Shown here: piece by piece, positions 55,399-64,000 of the stretch
Position numbering within the stretch: position 1 is the first letter of the stretch
Layout: every line of letters begins with the position of its first letter
Assembly: GCA_027625915.1 (NCBI GenBank)
Contig: JANTQA010000047.1
Span: forward strand, 11,160,001 to 11,224,000
Direction: 5' to 3'
DNA: 64,000 bases
Source: Anaeramoeba flamelloides
Lineage: Eukaryota > Metamonada > Anaeramoebidae
The notes under the pieces: model-generated
The model's database searches: none
What the model saw: only the letters and a program-made list of their open reading frames with translations
Told to the model about the DNA's origin: nothing
Made by a program: the position numbers and the translations under genes

Positions 55399-58092
55399 TA
55401 TTGTTCTAAACTTCTATAATTCAAGTTCCTCATTTGAAAAATTGATGAATTAAGAATTAGATAGTATCAAAGGATATTAAAAGTCTACGGAATAGTCGGA
55501 TATAAAGTTATTCATAACTTATTTGGAAAAAATATTCAACATTTCTTTTCAAAATTTAGACAGAAGATCTTGAAAATTGTAGAAAATATATTAAAAAAGT
55601 CCAAAATGAACTTCTTAGGTGTTGTTTGTTCAAACAGAGGAGCTTTTCCTTGTTCAGCAATTAGTCCCACACATTGAAAACTTTGAGTGAATTCATTTTT
55701 AAAACATCTGGTTTTAGTCATTCAAATCAGCATTCCAAAGATCTTTGGTAATTAAAGTGTTTGTTCTTGGATATATTTCTTCTGAATATTCTTAATTTTT
55801 TTTTTTCCAGTTGGACTGTGACAATTTTCATAATATTTTTATGATTAGCTTTGTTTGAATAATATAGGTAAAAATTTTCACTTGGTTTTCATTTTTATTT
55901 TGATAACGAACTTACAAATTACAATCTACTATTTTTGGGAGTTAGGTTATTAAAAGAAAAAAAAGGTTTTAGAAATAAGAATTATTTCGAATTTGCAAGT
56001 AAAATATCAGTACAGTTTTTACAAATTTTTCAGTATTATTATCACAACGTCTTTTAACTTTTCACAAATTTAGAACAAAAACCCAGTCACGGAAATAGTT
56101 CTCTTGAAAATATATCATTTTATCCTAAACTATTAAAAGTTGTGATCAATTTTTGAAAAACAAAAAGATTTTTGTCAAATAAGTTTTCCACCTAAAGTTT
56201 AATTGGTTCCCAAAAAACCCATCGATAAAATTCATAAACTGTTAATTTTTAAACAGGGGTTTGAGTCAAAAAAGTCGATTCTTGATGGATAAATTATTTT
56301 TGATAAAGGGAAACAGAATTTCAAATTCTATTTGACAAATTTTTTCGAATTACATAAAATAAGAGTCTGTTGTAATTATGAAGATTTTTCGATGGTAATC
56401 ATTGTATATGTGTTGGTTGGGCTTTTTTGATTGTTCCAACCAAATTGGTCTGTTTTTTGTGTCAAGATTAAAAAATATTTGACAGTAGATCAATAGAAAA
56501 ATTGGGTTTTTTGTAACTCTTTTTTGTCTTAATGAAGATCCAAAATGAAGGAAAATCAACAAATATGGCTATGCTGGAATTTTTTTCATTAAAAATCATG
56601 ATTCAAAATACATATAATTAAACCCAGATTCCAATTTTTAGATCAAAATTATTGTTAATTGAAAAATAAATAGAACAACATATCAATTTTCATTTTTTGA
56701 AAGAATATTTCATAGAATTACTATCAAGAACCAAAATTCCCTTCATTTCTAAATGGGTAATTGTCAGATAACTTTCTTTACAAAAACCAATAATTCTAAT
56801 TTTATCAGAAAAACTTTTTTTCAAAGAGAATTCAAATTTTTTGTAGATTATTTTTCTCTAAACAGTTTTTCAAATTCAAGTCTCACTTCGAATGTTAATA
56901 AGGTAAATAAAAAAAAAAAGATGTATTTCAAACGCTTATAACTGATCAATAAAGATATTGAAAAAAGATAAATTGAAAGAATATTAATTGTTGAAGATTT
57001 TGGAGTTCGTAGACAATAAACTCAATTGAAAAACTGGTTTTCTTTGATCTTTTTCGTTCTAATCTAATTCAAACTTTCAACGTACTTTTGGTACTGTGAT
57101 TTTGATTTGTTAACAAAAAAAAAAAAATCGAAATTTTCAAATCTTTGAAAATAATAACAATGGTAACCTTTTGATAAAATCAACCAAAGTCTGTTTTTTT
57201 TTTCATAGTCTAGTTTAATAAAGCAATAGTTCCATGTTAAAGAAAGATTTTTTAATAAAAAAAAGTGTATTTAAATAAAGGGTAAAATAGATTTGTGTTT
57301 TAATATTGTTTATCAGTTTACAACTTTTTTTTTCAATCAGTTCCCGTTAAACAACCAAACAACTAGAGTTTTTCTTTATGGGGTAAATTATTTTTATTGG
57401 TAAATTTTATTTTGAAAGGTTTCGTTTATTTTTTGACGGTTTATGGAAAAAGAAATTATGATTTTTAGAAATTCTCATTATCGAACAACAAAAAAAAAAC
57501 AACAAATGGTTTAGTCAATAAAAGTTGTCCATAGTCATGGGTTCTCTTATTTTTTCTAATTGATAATAAAATTATTTTACATCAAATCTTTTTGACTTAT
57601 TTAAAAAAAATAATTATTTCGAAAAAAAACTTCAATCATTAGAAAAGATTAATAAATAGAGCTAAAAACTCAAAAATTCAAACCCTATTTTTGAAAACAA
57701 CATAATTTATGAGCTAATAAAAAATTTTAGATCAAATATCTTGAAATGAGATTTCAAGTAAATGGACCTAAATTAGAGACTTTTGCCAACAAAATTTCAA
57801 AATATATCCCACAATTTAAAATCCAATCGATTTAAATCACTCACGTTCAGGCTTGTTAAATAAATTAAAAAGACTTTTATGAAAATGTTTGTGTGTCTAA
57901 AAATTTAAAAAATAAATTATTTCTGTCTAGGCTCTTGATAAAATCGTCACATTTGTCCCCCAATGAGTAACAGCATGTTTATCAGATTATATTATTTCTT
58001 ATCAAAGAATGACTGATCTTAATTATTTATTTTTTTTTAAAATACTTAGTCCTTTCTAAAAAATCGACTTACTTCAAAACACAAACAAACAA

Positions 58093-61000
58093 ATGTCAAA
58101 AGAAAAACAATTCGGTTATTTTATTGATGGTAAAAAAAAGGGAGAAAAAATCCTTCGTAATATCTTGATCAAAGACAAAGAGCTGACCAATAGTTATCCA
58201 AAGGTACCTACACTCCACCATTTATTTGAACGAGCTGCAAAAAAATACCCAAAAAATCCTTTTATTGGTGAACGAACGACATCTACCGAAAACGGGAAAA
58301 TTCAATACGGGAAATACCAGTGGATCAACTATAAAGACTTCCAACCCCGTAAAAATCAATTCGGTTCTGCGCTTCTTAAAAAAGGTCTTAAAAAGGGCGA
58401 TTCGTTGGGGATCTGGGCACCCAATAAAATACATTGTAAGAACTCTTTTCCAAATTTCATGATTCATGAATTAGACTTTTTTTTTTTTTTAAAAATTTTT
58501 TTCTCATTATTTTCGAAAGGCAAAGGTGTAATTTATTATTCCACCTAAACTTATTATTACCCCAAAAAAAAAATAACCTTTTGAAGACTCGGTTTTTATG
58601 TCATAGACAACTAACCCCCATTTTCTTTCTTTACAACCAACCCTCAAAAAACTGGAATTAAATTTTTTGTTTGTAATTCTAACTCTTTTTATACTTTTTT
58701 ACCATTTGCCAACAATAAAAAAACAGGGAAATTAGCAGAACAAGCATGTTACAGCTTTGGCTTTGTTGTTGTCTCACTCTACGATACATTGGGTCCAGAA
58801 TCTTCAGTCCACATTTTGAATCACTCAAGTATCAAAATGGTAGTCTGTGACAAAAACAAAATCCCAAAATTAATTGAAATGAAAGACGACTGCCCAGCTC
58901 TTGAACTTATTGTCAGTATGGACTCTGACTATGATCGAGAACTAAAAAAATCTGCAAAGAAAAAAGGAATCCGGATAATCTCAAGCTCTCAAATGTTGAC
59001 GGTTGGTAAAAAAAATTTTGAAGAAGATCAGATAGTGATTCCAGAACCCGATACACTTGCCACAATTATGTATACATCTGGCACAACTGGTCTTCCAAAG
59101 GGAGTATTACTAACACACGAAAATATCCTTGCAGCTGCTGTTGGTGCAGAGTAAGTTTATTTTTAATTTTAATTTTCGTTAATGTTTGTCTGACAAGTTT
59201 GAAATATTTGACAGATACTGAAAGCTGTTTGTTAAAAGTTAGATCAAAATTTTATTTTAATGTTACCCAAACTGATTAAAACGGGCAAATTAGCCAGTTT
59301 ATCGGAACAAGTTTTCAACTGACTTTTTATCATATTGCGTCAATTTTTTCATCTTTTTTATTTTTATTTTTTTTTTTCCACATAATTTTGGAAAAACAGA
59401 AAGTTCTTTGAACAAGTGGAAAATTCACTTCAAAATATAATTTATCATTTTTTTCTCACTCTAACCAACAAAGACAATTTATTTCTACTTTTATCTTGAG
59501 AGACGATCAACAGTTCAGGAGATCTCAAAAATAGTTCACTTTTTCAATTAATTTTTAATCAGATACCAATCAATGAAAAACTCATGACTACTACTTTTTG
59601 ATTTAAAATTAATTGATCAAAATTTTCATTCAACTTTTTCATAATGCAATTTCTAAATCATATGACCATTTCAAATTTTAATTATCATAATCTTAAAATC
59701 TTTAATTTCTCTTTGAGAATTGTGGACTTTTGATAAATTTATTTTAATTATTGGAATGGTGATTTTATGGGAAGCTGAATGAAAATTTTGATCTTTTTTA
59801 TTTTACAATTAACATTAAAAACTAGCCTTATAAAAATTGTAATTGTGGCTAATCTTCCATTTGTTTTCAATCATTCATTTTTTCTTTTTTTTTTTTTTTA
59901 CCGATAAATTCAAAAAAATTTTGTTCAGTTATTTTAAAAAAGTGAAGGCTTTTTGCAAACTTTTTTCGAGATTTCTGTTTTAATAAAGTGAGGACGAAAC
60001 CTTTGGATGTGAGGTAACAATTGATTTGAGAAGAAAAGTATCTTTTTTTCAAAAACAGTCCTAGTTTTCAATAAATAGAAAACTTTAAAAGTTTTAATTC
60101 TGTGATCTAAAAACAATGTACACACTTTTTTTCAAATAGTTGTTCTATTTTTATTCCCTTTTACAGTTTGTAATTTTTCAACTCATTTTTGAATAAAGAT
60201 TGTTGGCTTTAAATGTTAAAAAACTTTGTAAAAGTTTTCAACTTTGAAAAAAAAAATCTGGTAATTATAAAAAAGTAAAAACATTTTGTTTTTAAAAAGT
60301 TTTGGACATATTTGAATATTTCTTCTTTTCAATTTTTATAGAATTACCTTTTAAAAGATTTTAAATTTACATTTTTATATTGAATTCATCCTAAATTATT
60401 GTTTTTTTTTCATTTAATATCAATTTTTTCAAACAACCAAAATATTACAGCACAAGAAATATAATAATTTTATTTCTCCAAAATAACAAAGTAATAAAGA
60501 TATAAAAATAAAGGAATAACAACTAAGTGTTCAAAGACTACTAAACGAAAAGGAAATTCATTTGAATTCATTCTCACTATTGAATATTTTATTATTCAAG
60601 AATTAATTTATAAAAAAGGGTTAATTTATTGCAAATAATTCATCTAAAATCTTTGAAATGTATAAAACCTAACCAAACAGCAATTAAATTTTAAACAAAA
60701 TTTTTCATTAACAATTTTATGATTTTTTTTATTTTTTCAAAAATTTTTAACTCAATATTTTTCAATTTTTTTTTATTATTTTTAATCACTAATTTTAATA
60801 TTATCTGTTGACTTATTTTTTGATCAATCTAAGTTTGGGATCAGTAAGTTTTTTTTCACCCTTTTAAATTATTTCTTTTTTATTTTATTTTTATTCTTTT
60901 TTTTTATTAAATTATTTTTTCTATTTTTAAAAATTAATTATTAATATTTTTCCCTTGATATCCCCCCTTTTTTTTTCTTCAGAAAAAGTATTAAAAAAAT

Positions 61001-63358
61001 TCAAAAATATTTATTAAAAATATAAGATTCCAAACAAACAATTTTATGAATTATTCTCAAAAAAAAAAATAACAATGATTACATTACCTTTTATTTTTAT
61101 GTCGTCAAAAACTATACACCCCCCTTTTTTCATTTGAACAGGGATAAACGATTTTTCACATTTCAATGCTAAACTCTAAACATTTGGAAAACTAGATTAT
61201 TGAGAAATATATCAATATTTAAATTGTTCTTGTATTACGATTTTTAATTTTTTGAGAAATAAATATTTGTTTTTATTAAAATTGTTCAAAATTCTAATAC
61301 AACACACTTTAACTTTATTAACTCTTTATTAGAGAATTTTGGAAATGTTTTTTGGAATTAATTGTGGAAATAATATTTTTAAATTTATTTTAAATTTAGA
61401 GAAATAAATTTAATTGTTATCCCAAAATGAACAAAAAACAAATTTAAAATCTTATATTTATTTGTTATGTAGACTATTAACAAACACATTGAATTTTTAT
61501 TCAGATTTATTTTATTTAATATTGACTTTTACCTGGTACATTGATTTCATTACTAATAATTTTTTTTTTCTTATGATAACAACAAAACAATATTTATAAT
61601 AACAATAATAATTTTTCTCCTTTCTTTTGTGATAATAATAGGGATTTGTATCATCTGGAAATGATTCTTTTATCAGTTTCTTACCATTGGCACACATTTT
61701 TGAAAGGGTAATTCATGTTTGGCTAATTTATCATGGTGCAAGAATTGGCTTTTATTGTGGAAATGTTCGATTATTAGTTAACGATATTGCAGAATTACAA
61801 CCAACTTTAATGGCAGGTGTACCTAGGGTATTTAGTAGAATTTATGATCGGGTTTTGGCCACTATTGAAAAAAAAGGTGGTATTTCTAAATGGATGTTTA
61901 ACAAAGGTTTTAAATCAAAGAGTAAAAAGCTTACAAAGAATAAAGATTCAGCCTTTTGGAATTCTTTAGTTTTTAAAAAAACAAAAAAAAGACTTGGTGG
62001 CAAGGTAAGAATGGTCATTTCAGGATCCGCCCCATTATCCAAAGAACATCATAACTTTTTACGAGTTTGCTTTACTCCACATGTAATACAAGGATACGGG
62101 TAAAATAACATTAATTTCAATTTTTTTTAAATTTTTTTTTTTAAAATTTTTTTTACAAAAATTGACAAATATTTTTAATTATCATTTTTCTTCTTTTTAA
62201 TGTAGAAATATTTTGAAAATAATTTTGACTTTTTTTGCTTATTATTAACTTATCTACAAAATTTAAATTTTTTTTTATAATCTTGCCAAAATTAGATTAA
62301 CCGAAACCGCTGCTGGTGGTGCCATTGGGAATCTCTACAATGTATTAGTTGGGGATATTGGTGCACCAAAGCCATGTATCGAAATTAAACTTGTAGATGT
62401 GCCTGAAATGGAATATTATGCTAAAGATAATACAGGAGAAATTTGGTTACGAGGACCATCGGTTTTCAAAGGCTATTATAAAGATCCAGAAAAAACAAAA
62501 GAAGTAATTACGAAAGATAACTGGTTTAAAACGGGTGATATTGGGAGATTTAATAAAAACGGAACATTAAGTATTATTGATCGAAAGAAAAATATTATCA
62601 AGCTTGCACAGGGAGAATATATCTCTGTTGAATCATTAGAAAACTGTTTCATACAACATAAAAACGTTGCTCAAATTTGGGTCTTTGGTAATTCTTTTGA
62701 AAGCTACCCAGTAGCTATCATTGTTCCCGATTTTGATTCTTTAGAAATCAAAGACGATGACGAAAAGGTAGAATATTGTAAAAATGAAGACAATATCAAA
62801 CAATTCGAAAAGGATATTAAAGAATTGGCACTTAAATTTGGACTTAAAGGATTCGAAATTCCTAAAAAATTGTATCTTGAGCCTGTTCTCTTTACAATTG
62901 AATCAAATCTCTTAACAGATACCCAAAAATTGAAAAGATTCCAATTGAAGAAAAAATATGAAGAAATAATTAAAGAACTGTATATTAAATTGAACGAAGA
63001 TCTTAAACAACAACAAAAAGAGAGAGAAAATGGCGGGGAAAAGGATAAAAAAAAAAAGAAAAATCAAGAAACTAAAGAAAAGAAAAATGAGAAGAAAAAA
63101 AATAAAAAGAAATCAGAATCTGAACCAGAAAAAGAAAAATCTGAAAAATCAGAATCTGAATCAGAAAAAGAAAAATCAGAAAAATCAAATTCAGAATCTG
63201 AATCAGAAAAAGAAAAATCAGACAAACCAAGTTCAAACTCGGAAAAATCCGAATCAGAAAAATCAGAAAAATCCGAATCAGAATCTGAATCAGAAAAAGA
63301 AAAATCCGAAAAATCAGACAAGCCAAGTTCAGATTCAGAAAAATCAGATTCTGATTAA
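58093..63358 (+). CDS. Long-chain acyl-CoA synthetase with charged C-terminal tail
   Basis: Activates fatty acids: ATP + fatty acid + CoA to acyl-CoA + AMP + PPi, at ER, peroxisome or lipid-droplet surfaces. Exons: 58093-58435, 58727-59150, 61642-62099, 62296-63358, all with GT-AG borders. Joins give [13 protein letters not shown] (phase 1) and [13 protein letters not shown] (phase 2). The AMP-binding motif [11 protein letters not shown] lies at about residue 230. Also present are [14 protein letters not shown], the GYGLTET motif, [20 protein letters not shown] with [12 protein letters not shown], and the C-terminal lysine motif [10 protein letters not shown], so it should be active. The middle join is imperfect: exon 2 ends in phase 2 but exon 3 enters in phase 0, and the family has several residues there, so a micro-exon in 59151-61641 is likely. 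After the last motif, about 115 residues of K-rich then KSESESEKE repeats form an unusual disordered tail. No signal peptide and no clear membrane anchor at the N-terminus. Confidence 0.92.
59151..61641 (+). other. 2.5-kb intron region of the acyl-CoA synthetase gene
   Basis: Starts with GTAAGT and ends with AATAATAG. It contains a 179-bp foldback (59615-59793) and otherwise AT-rich sequence with C/T runs. Because the flanking phases disagree it should contain at least one very short exon; I could not locate it. Confidence 0.7.
59615..59793. repeat. Foldback hairpin, GATCAAAATTTTCATTC arms
   Basis: GATCAAAATTTTCATTCAACTT at one end is mirrored by its inverse at the other, followed by weaker complementarity (cataatg / cattata-like). 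Total 179 bp. Probably a small MITE; no other copy was noticed in the window. Confidence 0.65.
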
Positions 63359-64000
63359 ACCAAAAAATCAATCATTAAATATTATAATATTTTATAAACG
63401 CTCCAATATTTAAAAATATATTCTTTTCTAATTCATATTTAATCATTTATTTTTTTTTATTTTTATTCTTATTATTTTTATTTATTAATATTTGATCAAA
63501 ATCAAAAATTTATTTATGGATTTATTTTTTCAATTAAAATTATTTTTTTCTTGTTTTTTATACTTTCAAAAGTTACTTCAATAACAAAAAAATTTCAAAA
63601 AATCAATTTACCTTTTTTTGTTTTGTTTTATTCCTAAGTTACCAACCAAATACCTAAAACAAAATTTCTGATTATTATATTTAATATTTTGTAATAATCA
63701 GTCATTTTTTTACTCTCTTTTTTTAGTAAAATTTTCAAATTATTTAATATCAATTTAAAAATTAATTTAAATTGACTGTTGTAAAAAAAAAAATACATAC
63801 ATTTAAAAAAGTGGTAAATTTTTTTTTAGAAAATAATAAAAATTTAATTGTGAGCATTAGTAATGCTCATCGAAAAGATTAAAATATTTTACAAAGTTAT
63901 TCAGAATCCAACTAGGAATTAATAGTCTCCTAAGAAGCATTGTACTTAACTTTTCTTCATTTCAAATCCCTCAAGATTCTTCAAGTAAAATGACTATATA
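63359..64000. other. 3' flank of the acyl-CoA synthetase gene
   Basis: AT-rich, with no ORF of coding character up to the window end. It contains one perfect short palindrome at 63851-63869. Confidence 0.6.
63851..63869. repeat. Perfect 9-bp inverted repeat
   Basis: TGAGCATTA, one G, TAATGCTCA: a perfect dyad of 9 bp per arm in otherwise unstructured AT-rich sequence. It could be a protein-binding site or chance; no function can be assigned. Confidence 0.6.

Larger units (their letters stand above)
52541..58092. other. 5.5-kb gene-free region between eL21 and acyl-CoA synthetase
   Basis: Contains a nested pair of elements (53295-54544 with 53681-54456 inside), a CTGGTATTTGAA-type element (54995-55398) and a half-element near 55860-55960. 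From about 56000 to 58092 I see nothing but AT-rich sequence and short random ORFs. It is the shared 5' region of two divergent genes, but no bidirectional promoter motif can be pointed to. Confidence 0.65.

Noticed and set aside
61414-61599. Plus-strand ORF before acyl-CoA synthetase exon 3
   Set aside because: Intronic composition and in a different frame; no similarity to the enzyme.
63064-63371. Minus-strand Ser/Asp/Phe-rich ORFs
   Set aside because: Antisense shadows of the Ser-Glu-Lys tail of the acyl-CoA synthetase.

Overview
The window is strongly AT-rich eukaryotic nuclear DNA. Introns use GT-AG sites, the genetic code is standard (real ORFs end in TAA or TGA), and proteins carry long Lys/Glu/Asn/Gln-rich tracts. 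The gene content is that of a free-living unicellular eukaryote: an RGS plus DUF547 protein, a metazoan/plant-type two-domain mRNA capping protein, V-ATPase subunit G, ribosomal protein eL21 and a long-chain acyl-CoA synthetase. The KE/NE repeat style and the RGS and DUF547 domains resemble Anaeramoeba or amoebozoan genomes, but this placement is an inference.

Layout. Positions 1-7982 hold one small unidentified gene (2649-3056, +) among transposon relics. An RGS-DUF547 gene lies on the minus strand (exon 1 14358-16031, exon 2 7983-9119); its two halves of one RGS domain are separated by a 5.2-kb intron, much of which is repeats. Positions 16032-22058 are gene-poor and repeat-rich. A capping-enzyme homologue follows on the plus strand (22059-22426 and 26706-28425, 4.3-kb intron); both of its catalytic domains have lost key active-site residues. 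An unidentified coiled-coil protein (29955-32151) probably splices over 5.7 kb into an RRM exon (37884-38851). Next come V-ATPase subunit G (40349-40705), a 1165-residue protein with a ubiquitin-like N-terminus, a 1.1-kb coding Gln-Gly minisatellite and a PH-like C-terminal half (45446-48943), eL21 (minus, 51871-52540, 184-bp intron), and a long-chain acyl-CoA synthetase (58093-63358, at least four exons) with a charged Ser/Glu/Lys tail.

Non-coding DNA is dominated by small non-autonomous DNA transposons with terminal inverted repeats. At least eight families can be told apart by comparing copies inside the window. Several have recognisable TA target duplications and one has TTAA. Some are nested in each other, one family is a composite of two elements, one copy carries a coding-like fragment, and they fill the giant introns. 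I saw no transposase ORF, no retroelement, no tRNA or rRNA gene and no CRISPR array.

The genes do not form one pathway; they are independent housekeeping and signalling genes. The main result is the intact but apparently inactive capping-enzyme homologue. It was recognised by joining two distant exons whose splice phases and family alignment agree.
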